Origin: Streptomyces sp. RPT161
Lineage (GTDB): Bacteria; Actinomycetota; Actinomycetes; Streptomycetales; Streptomycetaceae
Direction of reading: 5' to 3'
DNA: 64,000 bases
NCBI RefSeq assembly: GCF_027533845.1
Contig: NZ_JAPZVN010000013.1
Span: forward strand, 62,001-126,000
Position numbers and translations under genes: made by a program. Below, in pieces: positions 9,006 to 17,030 of the stretch. Below the pieces are notes generated by a model. It was not told the DNA's origin, searched no databases, and was given only the letters and a program-made list of their open reading frames with translations. The stretch's first letter is position 1. Every line of letters begins with the position of its first letter.

Positions 9006-9503
9006 GTGGATGGCCGCACGCCCGCCAGGCCGCCACGTGGGCACGGACCGGAGCGCGTGACCTGGCAGCGGGCTGCGGTGCTGCGAGTGCTCGGAGGGTG
9101 TCAGGACTTCGTCTCCGCCCAGGAGTTGCACGCACTCCTGGAGGCAGCAGGGCGAGGGGTCGGGCTGACCACCGTCTACCGCGCCCTGCGGGCGTTGGCG
9201 GCGACCGGTCGTGTCGACGTCGTGCGCGACGACGCGGGCGAGCGGCTCTACCGGCGGCGCGTCGCGGATGGTCATCGCCATTACCTGATGTGCCGCTGCT
9301 GCGGGCGTAGTCAGCCGGTGGCCGCCGAGGTGGTGGAGGAGTGGGCCGAGCGGGTCGGGAGGGACGCGGGGTTCGCCGCGGTCCAGCACACGGTCGAGCT
9401 CACCGGGATCTGCGCCCTCTGTGTGCCCAACGCCGACGAAGGAGAACCACCATGCCGCTCGGGGCCCGCCCGCCACGGGGAACACCGCACTCACTCGAAC
9501 TGA
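9006..9503 (+). CDS. Fur-family metalloregulator, Zur-like
   Basis: A 165-aa Fur-superfamily repressor. The N-terminal winged helix ([13 protein letters not shown] to [12 protein letters not shown]) is followed by a dimerisation domain with [11 protein letters not shown] and a late TGICALC, giving the two CxxC pairs of the structural zinc site. The [11 protein letters not shown] region resembles Zur more than iron-sensing Fur; metal specificity is inferred. The GTG start at 9006 follows a Zur-like box, so it is probably autoregulated. It opens an operon with a COG0523 GTPase, typical of the zinc-starvation response, and its 3' end overlaps the next gene by about 50 bp. Confidence 0.85.
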   Translation: MDGRTPARPPRGHGPERVTWQRAAVLRVLGGCQDFVSAQELHALLEAAGRGVGLTTVYRALRALAATGRVDVVRDDAGERLYRRRVADGHRHYLMCRCCGRSQPVAAEVVEEWAERVGRDAGFAAVQHTVELTGICALCVPNADEGEPPCRSGPARHGEHRTHSN

Positions 9504-9721
9504 AGGAAACCGTACGGCGCCTGCTCGGCCTCGACGACGACACCGCCGTCGTGATCCGGCAACTCGCCTGCACCGAGCCGGGCTGCCCGCCGTTGGAAAC
9601 GGTCATCGCCGTGCTGCCCATGGACGGCCCGGCGCGCCGTTGGACCCTGCACCGACCCACCGACCAGATCACCGAGGACGACCTGCGCCCGTTGCTCGCC
9701 AGCGGCCCAGAAGGAGCCTGA
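9452..9721 (+). CDS. Small conserved protein with CxxxxC motif, COG0523 partner
   Basis: An 89-aa protein starting at ATG 9452, with GGAG at 9441-9444. It overlaps the Zur-like gene and ends 5 bp before the GTPase gene. The central segment [20 protein letters not shown] has two cysteines spaced CxxxxC, then a short basic/aromatic stretch (RRWTLHR) and an acidic C-terminus. I recall similar small proteins beside COG0523 GTPases but know no assigned function. Binding or delivering zinc with the GTPase is an inference from position and the cysteine pair. The product is cytosolic, with no signal or membrane segment. Confidence 0.7.
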   Translation: MPLGARPPRGTPHSLELKETVRRLLGLDDDTAVVIRQLACTEPGCPPLETVIAVLPMDGPARRWTLHRPTDQITEDDLRPLLASGPEGA

Positions 9722-9726
9722 CCCCC

Positions 9727-10746
9727 ATGACACAAGCCACAGCGGCGGCCGTTGACGGCCGCGTCCCGGTCACCGTGCTGACGGGATTCCTCGGCTCTGG
9801 CAAGACCACGCTGCTCAACCGGATCCTGACCGAGCAGCATGGTCTGCGGATCGCCGTCATCGAGAACGAGTTCGGCGAGGTCGGCATCGACGACGCCCTT
9901 GTGCTCGACGCCGAAGAAGAGATCTTCGAGATGAACAACGGCTGCATCTGCTGCACCGTACGCGGCGACCTCATCCGGATCCTGGGCGCGTTGATGCGGC
10001 GCCGGGAGAAGTTCGACCACATCCTGATCGAGACCACCGGGCTGGCCGACCCGGCCCCCGTCGCCCAGACCTTCTTCATGGACGACGAGATCGCCGCCCA
10101 GCTACGGCTGGACGCCATCGTCACCCTCGTCGACTCCGCCCACGTCCTCCAGCACCTGGACGAAGTCAAACCGGAGGGTGTGGAGAACGAGGCGGTCGAG
10201 CAGATCGCCTTCGCCGACCGGGTGGTGCTCAACAAGACCGACCTGGCGGACGAGGCCACCGTGAGCGAGGTCATCTCCCGGATCCGGGCCATCAACGCCT
10301 CCGTCCAGATCATCCCGGCCGAGCACGCCAAGGTGGACCTCCAACAGGTCATGGACGTCGGCGCGTTCGACCTGGACCGGGTGCTCAAGGACGACCCGCA
10401 GTTCCTGACCGAGACCGAGCACCAGCACGACAGCACGGTCACATCCGTCGGCATCGACCTGCCCGGTGAACTCGACGAGGACCGGCTCAACCGGTGGCTG
10501 GGCAACCTGCTGCGCACCAAGGGGGCCGACATCTTCCGGTCCAAGGGCATCCTCGCCATCGCGGGCGCGCCCAAGCAGTACGTGTTCCAGGGGGTACACA
10601 TGCTGCTGGACGGCGAGTTCGGCCGCGACTGGGACGATCGTGAACCCCGCGGCAACAAGCTGGTGTTCATCGGCCGCAACCTCGACCGCACCGCCCTGGA
10701 ACGCGACTTCGCCGCCTGTCTGGCCACCACGGGAGCCACCGCGTGA
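9727..10746 (+). CDS. COG0523 (CobW/ZNG1-type) metallochaperone GTPase
   Basis: A 339-aa G3E GTPase that in related systems delivers zinc to target enzymes during zinc limitation. The P-loop [10 protein letters not shown] (about residue 18), the CxCC metal motif (C73-I-C75-C76), the switch [10 protein letters not shown] and the NKTDL guanine motif are all visible. The C-terminal CobW_C domain is present (residues 235-339). The His-rich loop found in some members is absent. It starts at ATG 9727, 5 bp after the small CxxxxC gene, and its TGA overlaps the WD40 GTG. Zur-box control and neighbours favour zinc over cobalt or nickel. Confidence 0.9.
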   Translation: MTQATAAAVDGRVPVTVLTGFLGSGKTTLLNRILTEQHGLRIAVIENEFGEVGIDDALVLDAEEEIFEMNNGCICCTVRGDLIRILGALMRRREKFDHILIETTGLADPAPVAQTFFMDDEIAAQLRLDAIVTLVDSAHVLQHLDEVKPEGVENEAVEQIAFADRVVLNKTDLADEATVSEVISRIRAINASVQIIPAEHAKVDLQQVMDVGAFDLDRVLKDDPQFLTETEHQHDSTVTSVGIDLPGELDEDRLNRWLGNLLRTKGADIFRSKGILAIAGAPKQYVFQGVHMLLDGEFGRDWDDREPRGNKLVFIGRNLDRTALERDFAACLATTGATA

Positions 10747-11786
10747 GCAACAACAGCAGCACCACCGCTCCCGACGCCGACGTGTCCACGGTCTGGCACA
10801 CCACGATCGACGACGCCCCGGTCGCCCTCAGCGCCCAGGATGACCTGGTGGCCGTCGCCGGTGCGGAGGGCATGGTCAGCGTACTGGACACCGCCACCGG
10901 TACTCGGATCGACGCCCTCGAAGTGCCCGGCGGTCTGCTTCACCTCGAACTGGCCCCGGACGGTCGGCACTTGGCGGCCACAGGTCCCACCGGGTACGCC
11001 CTGTGGCGGCGGGAGAACGGCCAGATGGCGACCTTCCACACCGGCGCCTGGTCGTCGGTCGCACGGTGGGCCGACCGTGAACGCGTCGCCGTCGCCTCCG
11101 GCCGACGTGCCGTCGTACTCGCCGCAGACGGAAGGGAGTTGTGGCGTACGGAACCGGCCGCCAGCACGGTCACCGATCTGGCGTGGATGCGCGGCGGCCG
11201 ACGGCTGGCCGTCGCCGCCTACGGCGCGGTGCGCTGCCATGAGCGGCACCAGACCGCGCCGGTAACCACCTACCCGTACATCGGATCCCACCTGGCGCTC
11301 GCCGTCGCACCCACCGAGCGGTGGATCTGCAGCGGCAACCAGGACGCCTCCATCCACATCTGGCGCACCCGCGACGGCGATGAACTCACCATGTCCGGCT
11401 ACCGGGAGAAGGTCTCCCGGCTCGCCTTCGACGACACCGGATTCTGGCTCGCCGCCGACGGAGCCCCCGACGTGACCGTCTGGGACTTCTCCGGCAAGGG
11501 CCCAGCAGGCACCGCACCCCGCTCGCTGCGCTGCCACGAGTCCATCACCGCCCTCGCCTGGCGGCCCGGAGGCGGCGGCCACCTGGCCAGTGGGGGAGAC
11601 GACGGCACGGTCGCCTTGTGGCGGGCAACCGCGGGACGGCCCGAAGGACGACTACGCCCGGCCCGCACCCTGGACGGGGACGCGGCGGTGGCGGCGCTGA
11701 GCTGGGTCGGACCGCATCTACTGATCGCCGCCCACCGCGACGGCACGGTACGCGCCCACCATCTGCCGTCCAGGACCGCTCTGTGA
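10743..11786 (+). CDS. WD40-repeat protein of the metal operon
   Basis: A 347-aa protein with GTG start 10743 overlapping the GTPase stop. It is a WD40 beta-propeller, with repeats ending in motifs such as [25 protein letters not shown] and [21 protein letters not shown] is a classic blade. No signal peptide or membrane segment is seen, so it is cytosolic. WD40 proteins act as interaction platforms; here it may hold the GTPase, its client or the small proteins together. That role is inferred from genetic coupling only. Coupled starts on both sides indicate a single transcript. Confidence 0.85.
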   Translation: MSNNSSTTAPDADVSTVWHTTIDDAPVALSAQDDLVAVAGAEGMVSVLDTATGTRIDALEVPGGLLHLELAPDGRHLAATGPTGYALWRRENGQMATFHTGAWSSVARWADRERVAVASGRRAVVLAADGRELWRTEPAASTVTDLAWMRGGRRLAVAAYGAVRCHERHQTAPVTTYPYIGSHLALAVAPTERWICSGNQDASIHIWRTRDGDELTMSGYREKVSRLAFDDTGFWLAADGAPDVTVWDFSGKGPAGTAPRSLRCHESITALAWRPGGGGHLASGGDDGTVALWRATAGRPEGRLRPARTLDGDAAVAALSWVGPHLLIAAHRDGTVRAHHLPSRTAL

Positions 11787-12211
11787 GCAGCCGCGCCGTG
11801 GTCGGCGCCGCCCGTACCCGGCCGTGCACGTTGGTCGTGTGCCGGGGCTGCTGCTGCGGCAACCCCCGCAAGCACCCCGGCACCGATCACCAGTGGCAAC
11901 TGGACCGGCTGCGGGCGGCAGCCGCCGAATCAGGCGGCCGACTCAGCGTCCGAACCACCGACTGCCTCGGCCCCTGCGGTCAGGCCAACGTCATCGTGGT
12001 CCAACCCTCCGCCGAGGGACGGCGCAACGGCGGTCGAGCCACCTGGATAGGCTGGGCCCTGGACGACGACTGCACCAGCGACATCCTGCGCTGGGCCACC
12101 GACGGAGGCCCCGGCGTCACCGCTCCGCCGGCCACACTGGAACTACATTTCATCGCCGCGCCGGGCGAGGCACGGGCGCGCGGCCGTGGACGCAATCGTG
12201 CACGCCGATGA
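11783..12211 (+). CDS. Thioredoxin-like (2Fe-2S) ferredoxin domain protein
   Basis: A 142-aa protein whose GTG start at 11783 overlaps the WD40 stop. The core is a thioredoxin-like [2Fe-2S] ferredoxin: a first cysteine cluster VCRGCCCGN (near residue 17) and a second DCLGPCG (near 65) supply the ligands, separated by an alpha/beta segment. The extra adjacent cysteines (CCC) are unusual. The C-terminal half has a conserved-looking WIGWAL patch. It could be an electron carrier or metal-binding accessory; in a zinc operon, a metal-handling role is possible. Its end overlaps the ArsR gene by 26 bp. Confidence 0.75.
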   Translation: MSSRAVVGAARTRPCTLVVCRGCCCGNPRKHPGTDHQWQLDRLRAAAAESGGRLSVRTTDCLGPCGQANVIVVQPSAEGRRNGGRATWIGWALDDDCTSDILRWATDGGPGVTAPPATLELHFIAAPGEARARGRGRNRARR

Positions 12212-12614
12212 GTTGCGGGCCGAACGGCCCTCATCCGCGCCGCGAGCCGAGCACCACCACGCGTCCGCCTGCGAGCTCGCACCCCAACAGTTGGACGGCG
12301 CCACCGCCGACACCGTCGCCGCCACTCTTCAGGCCCTGGCCGCTCCCTCTCGGCTGCTGATCCTGAGCACGCTCCGCCAGGGCGCGCGCCCGGTCACCGA
12401 ACTCGCCGTCGCCATCGGCATGGAGCAGTCCGCCGTCTCCCACCAACTCCGCCTGCTGCGCGCCCTCGGTCTGGTCATCAGCCGCCGTGACGGCCGACGC
12501 ATCGTCTACGGGCTCCACGACGACCACGTCGCCAGGCTCCTCAACGAGGCCGTCCACCACATCGAACACCTCAAGATCGAGCACTCGAAGTCCAGCCCCA
12601 CGGACAAGGGTTGA
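12186..12614 (+). CDS. ArsR/SmtB-family metal sensor with CzrA-like site
   Basis: A 142-aa winged-helix repressor with GTG start at 12186. The HTH (VTELAVAIGMEQSAVSHQL) and wing (SRRDGRRIVYGL) are normal. The last helix reads DDHVARLLNEAVHHIEH, matching the alpha5 zinc-site spacing DxHx10HxxH known from CzrA-type sensors, so Zn(II), Co(II) or Ni(II) sensing is expected. The N-terminus also has a HHH cluster. Members usually derepress metal export under excess metal. Here it is the last gene of a putative zinc-starvation operon, so it may provide a second check. A strong terminator follows. Confidence 0.88.
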   Translation: MDAIVHADELRAERPSSAPRAEHHHASACELAPQQLDGATADTVAATLQALAAPSRLLILSTLRQGARPVTELAVAIGMEQSAVSHQLRLLRALGLVISRRDGRRIVYGLHDDHVARLLNEAVHHIEHLKIEHSKSSPTDKG

Positions 12615-12625
12615 GCCCGACACCG

Positions 12626-12677
12626 AACGCCCGCGGCCTCCGCCGGCCGTTGGGGTCCGGCGGAGGCCGCGGGCGTT
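12626..12677. terminator. Bidirectional terminator between convergent operons
   Basis: A perfect 21-bp inverted repeat (12626-12646 with 12657-12677; arm begins AACGCCCGCGG) and a 10-base loop. It lies 12 bp after the ArsR stop and 6 bp beyond the 3' end of the convergent minus-strand gene, so it can serve both transcripts. Confidence 0.85.
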
Positions 12678-12682
12678 GGGAC

Positions 12683-13072
12683 TCAGCAGTCGCGCAGTTG
12701 TGGCGACTGGTTGAGCAACTGGGCGCGCGGTGAGGTGAAGTCCTCGTACGCCTCCCGCTCCACGTCCGCACGGAAGACCGCGACGCGGTGGCAGTTCTGG
12801 AAGGCCAACCGCACCCCGAAGTGCCGCTCCAGGCTGCCCCGGATGGCATCACTGGCCAGGGCGCGCAGCAACTGGCCGCGTTCGGACTCCGTGGGCGGCG
12901 GTGTGGTGTTGTCGGCGAACGGGGCCGAGCCGCGCTCCAGTTCACCCGCCAGATCGGAGATCATCCGGTACGCGTACGGCAGCGAGGTGCGTACGGTGTC
13001 GACGAAGGCGGCTTCGTCCACCTCACCCCGCTCCGCCTGAGCAAGCAGTTCGGGGGACACATCGAGCGACAT
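12683..13072 (-). CDS. Conserved hypothetical protein paired with the CooC-like ATPase
   Basis: A 129-aa cytosolic protein with no motif I recognise. The sequence is mostly helical, with an acidic N-terminal half (residues 1-45), a variable Pro/Thr stretch (about 53-62), and a more conserved-looking C-terminal half containing LERHFGVRLAFQNCHRVAVF, a Cys-His pair and a final Cys. It lies 36 bp downstream of the CooC-like gene on the same strand and ends just before the shared terminator. Co-expression from the Zur-like box at 14110 suggests a metal-related role, but no function can be assigned. Confidence 0.7.
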   Translation of the reverse strand: MSLDVSPELLAQAERGEVDEAAFVDTVRTSLPYAYRMISDLAGELERGSAPFADNTTPPPTESERGQLLRALASDAIRGSLERHFGVRLAFQNCHRVAVFRADVEREAYEDFTSPRAQLLNQSPQLRDC

Positions 13073-13108
13073 GCGATTCCTATCGTGTTCGGTTGTTTGC
13101 GGGAGTGT

Positions 13109-14086
13109 TCAGTGGGTTGCGATCTGCGCCCACAGGGCGTCCGGGCCGTGCGTGAAGGCGGGGTCGATCTGGGCGGCGAGGTTCTCGCCGGTGGCGCTGT
13201 TCGCCCAGGCCGCCGCGTTCTTGCGGTGGAAGGTCACGGCGTGCGCCTGGAAGGTGGCCCAGTCCTTCGGCCGGGCGTCGACGGCCGCGTGCAGCCGCTC
13301 CAGTGCGGCCCGGTTGACCGACTCCAGCTCATCCAGCGATCCGTGGCGCTTCCCCTGCTCCTGTGCGCGTACGTACGGCGAGTGCTCCAGACACGCCAGC
13401 AGGTCGTCGCCGACGTGGTCCTGGAGGAAGGCAACGTCGTCGGGGCCGGTGACCTTGTTGCCGACGACGGCGAGCGCGATGCCGTATTCGGCCGCGTAGT
13501 CGCGGTACTGGCGGTACACGGAGACACCCTTGCGGGTGGGCTCGGCCACAATGAAGGTCAGGTCGAACCGGGTGAACAAGCCGGAGGCGAACGAGTCCGC
13601 GCCCGCCGTCATGTCGACCACCACGTACTCGCCGTCCAAGTCCACCAGGTGGTTGAGATACAGCTCCACCGCGCCGACCTTGGAGTGGTAGCAGGCCACC
13701 CCCAGGTCCTCTTCCGCGAACGCGCCCGCCGCCAGCAACCGCACGCCCGCCACCTCGCGGGCCAGCGTGCCGTGGATCGGGTCGTCCCCGCCGACCCGCA
13801 GTAGCCGGGAGCCACGTCCGGGCGGCGTCGTCTTCACCATCGAGGCGGCCGAGCCGATCAGTGGGTTGGTCCCGCGCAGATACTCCTTCATCTCGGCCAG
13901 TCGGCCGCCCATGGCGGGCAGCCGCGCCGCTTCGTCCTCACTCAGTCCCAGCGCCACCCCCAGGTGCTGGTTGATGTCGGCGTCCACGGCGACCACCGTG
14001 CCCCCTAAGGCCGCCAGTTGCCGGGCGAAGAGCGCTGACAGGGTGGTCTTGCCACTGCCGCCCTTGCCCACGAAGGCAATCTTCAT
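13109..14086 (-). CDS. CooC/MinD-type P-loop ATPase (metal-insertion type)
   Basis: A 325-aa SIMIBI ATPase. The deviant Walker A GKGGSGKTTL (residues 7-16) and DADINQHLG are typical of CooC-like proteins, which load nickel into CO dehydrogenase. YVVVDMTAGADSF fits the Walker B region, and GNKVTGPDD is also present. No CO dehydrogenase, hydrogenase or urease gene is nearby, so the client is unknown. The ATG at 14086 lies 23 bp inside a Zur-like box (14110-14124), suggesting zinc-responsive control. It heads a two-gene unit with the 129-aa protein, convergent to the COG0523 operon. Confidence 0.85.
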   Translation of the reverse strand: MKIAFVGKGGSGKTTLSALFARQLAALGGTVVAVDADINQHLGVALGLSEDEAARLPAMGGRLAEMKEYLRGTNPLIGSAASMVKTTPPGRGSRLLRVGGDDPIHGTLAREVAGVRLLAAGAFAEEDLGVACYHSKVGAVELYLNHLVDLDGEYVVVDMTAGADSFASGLFTRFDLTFIVAEPTRKGVSVYRQYRDYAAEYGIALAVVGNKVTGPDDVAFLQDHVGDDLLACLEHSPYVRAQEQGKRHGSLDELESVNRAALERLHAAVDARPKDWATFQAHAVTFHRKNAAAWANSATGENLAAQIDPAFTHGPDALWAQIATH

Positions 14087-14109
14087 GTTCCCGAAGCCTT
14101 AATCGATTA

Positions 14110-14124
14110 TGAAAACCATTTCCA
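14110..14124. promoter_or_regulatory. Zur/Fur-like box upstream of the CooC-like gene
   Basis: TGAAAACCATTTCCA differs from the ideal TGAAAATCATTTTCA palindrome at two positions. On the minus strand it overlaps a likely -10 (CATAAT) about 25 bp upstream of the ATG at 14086, the position expected for a repressor site. Confidence 0.65.
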
Positions 14125-14390
14125 GGCCTAGCCTCGGGCAGAACCACCGCACACGTCAAGTACCGCCTGCCCCTGGACGGTTGGCATGCGCCAAACGGGC
14201 GGCACGGGGGTGGTGACGGGCACCGTGAAAACGCCCCTTACAGTGGCGCGTCGCAGCCGCAAGCGTTCCGGCCCCGCGCACCGGTTACCGGTGGAGCGCA
14301 CACAGCTGGGCGGTGCGCGTCTGGCGGCATCCCGCTCCGGAGCGCACCCTGGGACGGCTGCGCCCGATCCGTTGGAAGGACGTTGTTCGC

Positions 14391-15002
14391 GTGTACGCAT
14401 CGCCGGTGCTGCGGAGCCTGCGGGCTGCCGTGTTCGCCGCGCTGTGCGTGACGCTGGCGGCGGCCGGACACAGCCTCGCGTGCCATCAGGCACCCGCGAT
14501 GCGGGCCGATGGTGTCGGATTCGTGGCGGTCTTCGCACTGGGCTACCTGCTAGGTGGCCGAGAGCGGTCCTTGGCAGGGATCGGCAGCGCCATGGGCGTG
14601 GTGCAGGTCGGGCTTCATCTGCTGTTCGAGGCCGCTCCCATGCACGCCGGGTCCTCCATGGCGAGCATGCCGGGCATGTCCGTGCCCGGCATGGCGATGG
14701 TGCCGCAGCACGGTGAGGGCGGTGGAGCGATCGCGGCGCATGCCGTGGCGGCGCTGGCGGCCTCGTGGTGGCTGCGTCGCGGCGAGGCCGCCGTGTGGTC
14801 GCTCCTCCGCCAGGTGGCTGCCCTGGTTCCGGGGTTCGTGGCCTGGTGGCGCGCCAGCGGGGTGGTGCCGGAAGACTCGTCCGACACGCGGGTACGGCAG
14901 CGCGATGCGCGGGAGAGGTGGACGCCGCAGGTCCTGTTGCGTCATGCGGTGATACGCCGGGGACCACCCGCGGCAGGGCCTGTTCCGGCCCCGTCCATGT
15001 GA
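14391..15002 (+). CDS. Met/His-containing integral membrane protein next to YcnI
   Basis: A 203-aa membrane protein. GTG 14391 is chosen over upstream options because GGAAGGA lies at 14374-14380. Hydrophobic segments are near residues 8-25, 42-57, 65-80 and 112-130, with a soluble Arg-rich tail. Between segments there is a Met-rich loop (SMASMPGMSVPGMAMVPQH) with His at its ends, the composition typical of periplasmic copper sites. It lies 110 bp upstream of YcnI on the same strand, supporting a copper role. I do not recognise a named family. Confidence 0.7.
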   Translation: MYASPVLRSLRAAVFAALCVTLAAAGHSLACHQAPAMRADGVGFVAVFALGYLLGGRERSLAGIGSAMGVVQVGLHLLFEAAPMHAGSSMASMPGMSVPGMAMVPQHGEGGGAIAAHAVAALAASWWLRRGEAAVWSLLRQVAALVPGFVAWWRASGVVPEDSSDTRVRQRDARERWTPQVLLRHAVIRRGPPAAGPVPAPSM

Positions 15003-15112
15003 GCCGTCCCAGTACGGCCCCGCACCGCTGCTGATCTTCAGCGGGGTGCCCCTCTCACCGCTTCACCGGCGGATCGTGATGTCCGCCGGTCGACCCTGCA
15101 CGGAGTCTTCGC

Positions 15113-15844
15113 ATGTCTGCGACCCCTGTACGTTCCATCTCCCGGCGCGGCCTGCGCCGCGTGGCCGTGGTCGGCGCGCTGGCCACCACCGGTGTGCTCG
15201 CGAGCGCCGGTGCGGCTTTCGCCCACGTCACCATCCACCCCGACAGCTACCCGAAGGGCGCCTCCGACGGCACCTTGACCTTCCGGGTGCCGAACGAGGA
15301 GGACAACGCCAGTACCACCAAGGTCGACATCACCTTCCCCGCCGACCACCCGATCCCCTCCGTCCTTGTCACGCCGGTCGCGGGCTGGACGGCCCAGGTG
15401 AAGACCGTCCAGCTGAGGACCCCGATCAAGACTGACGACGGAAACATCACCGACGCCGTCTCTGAGGTCATCTGGACCGGCGGCAAGATCGACCCCGGCA
15501 ACTACCAGGACTTCACCGTCGCCTTCGGTCAACTGCCGACCGATACGAACCAGTTGGTCTTCAAGGCACTGCAGACCTACTCCGACGGCAAGATCGTCCG
15601 CTGGATCGAGGAGCAGCAGCCCGGCCAGCCCCAGCCGGACAACCCCGCCCCGACGCTGACGTTGACCGCAGCGACCCCCGACTCCGACGCGTCGAGCGCC
15701 GCGCCGAAGGCTTCCACGACGGCGTCTGCGAAGGCCAGCGACTCCACCGCCCGCATCCTCGGCATCGCCGGGCTCGTCGTCGGCCTCCTCGGCCTGGTAG
15801 CGGGCGGCCTCGGCCTGGCCCGCGCCCGCGCCGCACGGCAGTAG
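15113..15844 (+). CDS. ycnI: YcnI-family copper-binding protein (DUF1775)
   Basis: A 243-aa exported, membrane-anchored protein. The signal peptide (residues 1-35) ends in AGAAFA, leaving an N-terminal HVTIHP; in characterised YcnI proteins the mature N-terminal His and a nearby Trp bind Cu(II). The DUF1775 beta domain spans about 36-165, a Pro/Ser/Ala-rich linker follows, and a C-terminal membrane helix (LGIAGLVVGLLGLVAGGLGL) ends in Arg residues. It probably buffers or passes on copper outside the membrane. CopC/CopD or Sco partners often seen nearby are absent; the only companion is the Met-rich membrane protein upstream. A terminator follows. Confidence 0.9.
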   Translation: MSATPVRSISRRGLRRVAVVGALATTGVLASAGAAFAHVTIHPDSYPKGASDGTLTFRVPNEEDNASTTKVDITFPADHPIPSVLVTPVAGWTAQVKTVQLRTPIKTDDGNITDAVSEVIWTGGKIDPGNYQDFTVAFGQLPTDTNQLVFKALQTYSDGKIVRWIEEQQPGQPQPDNPAPTLTLTAATPDSDASSAAPKASTTASAKASDSTARILGIAGLVVGLLGLVAGGLGLARARAARQ

Positions 15845-15859
15845 CCACACCTGATAGCT

Positions 15860-15888
15860 GGGCCCCGACCGGACGACGGTCGGGGCCC
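15860..15888 (+). terminator. Terminator after ycnI
   Basis: Perfect 12-bp arms GGGCCCCGACCG (15860-15871) and CGGTCGGGGCCC (15877-15888) with a 5-base loop, 16 bp after the ycnI stop. Confidence 0.85.
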
Positions 15889-16541
15889 TGGTCTCCCACG
15901 GCTCCCTGTCGCCACTACGCGGCCCGGACGTATTCCTCAGTGGGAGCGGTTCTTCTGTGGGGCCAGCGGGGCTGGGAGCCATCGACCGCCGCCCGCGTGC
16001 GAGTGGTGGAACTACCCTGGCGGATAAGGGAGTTGACGCGGCGGCTGGAGTTCACGGGGGAGTGGTGGTCGCGTGCACACCCGGGGGACACGTGTCGGGC
16101 GGAAAGTTCGCCCCGGTAAGTTGCCCGCGTTCGAGGCCCTTGATCGCGGTCAGGAAGTGCCTGACCGCTCGCGTGCGGCCCTGCGCGTTGAGTCGAAGCC
16201 GCCGCAGGGCTTGGGACAGTTGGGTGGGGCCTGAGTGGCATCTTCGTCGGTTGCGGACGACAAGCCCAGTGCTTGAATGCCCAATCAAACAAGGCAAACC
16301 GGGATCGCCCTCAAGCCCGATGGGTGGCCACCGCCTCGTACCATGAAGGTGTCCGATATGCCGGAAAGTCGTCTAGTGACAGCGCAACCCGCGCACCCGT
16401 AACGGACCGCCCGCCCGGGGTGATGCGTGCGGAGTGGGCGGCTGGGGGCATGCGTCCGCGCGTAAGTGTGTACCGGCCACTGAGAACGGCGATGCTCCCG
16501 AGACCCATCCGTTCGCCGTGTGGGCGGAGAAAGGGACACTC
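15889..16541. other. Gene-free stretch between ycnI and the DUF2267 gene
   Basis: About 650 bp in which no reading frame has convincing codon bias or a recognisable motif. It is less GC-rich around 16230-16380. It presumably carries the promoter of the DUF2267 gene. No repeats or long inverted repeats were seen. Confidence 0.4.
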
Positions 16542-16968
16542 ATGGTGGATACAGGGTTTACGTCCTTCAACGTCACCGTCGACAAGACGAACAGACTGCT
16601 GCGCGAGATCGAAGAGGCCTACGGGTGGCCGAAGGAAAAGCGCAAGCAGTCCCACGCCGCCCTGCGTGCAACGCTGCACGCCCTGCGCGACCGGCTCACG
16701 GTCGAAGAGGCTGCTCAGCTCGGTGCGCAGCTGCCGATGCTCGTCCGCGGCATCTATTACGACGGCTGGGATCCGAGCCGGGCGCCGGTGAAGATGGGCA
16801 AGGACGAGTTCCTGGACCGGGTGCGCGCGGAACCCCTACCAGGCCGAGGTCGGGATCGACGACGTGGTCCGGACGGTCCTGCAGGCGCTCAAGGCGCACG
16901 TGTCCGAAGGCGAATGGCGGGACGTCAAATCAATTCTCCCCCAGGACCTTGAGAAGCTGCTGCCGTAG
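16542..16968 (+). pseudogene. DUF2267 protein gene, frameshifted
   Basis: The ATG at 16542 begins a DUF2267-like helical protein (VDKTNRLLREIEEAYGW, then HALRDRLTVEEAAQLGAQLP and MLVRGIYYDGWDP). The frame is correct as far as EFLDRVRAE near 16830. The family-like continuation (AEVGIDDVVRTVLQALKAHV to DLEKLLP, TAG at 16966) is in another frame. One extra G in GCGGAACCCC around 16829-16835 would explain the shift. Intact members are small stress-related proteins of about 140 residues with unknown biochemistry. It is either a recent pseudogene or a sequencing error; codon use is normal on both sides. Confidence 0.75.
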
Positions 16969-17030
16969 AGCGTCATCGTGCAAGGCCGTTCCCGTTGCCC
17001 AGGGATCGGCCGCCGACGCAGCGGGCACGG

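Noticed and set aside
13109-14086. CO dehydrogenase maturation locus
   Set aside because: No CODH, hydrogenase or urease gene is nearby, and the promoter site looks Zur-like.
15915-16346. ORFs on both strands downstream of ycnI
   Set aside because: Composition is typical of GC-rich non-coding DNA and no motif or ribosome site supports them.
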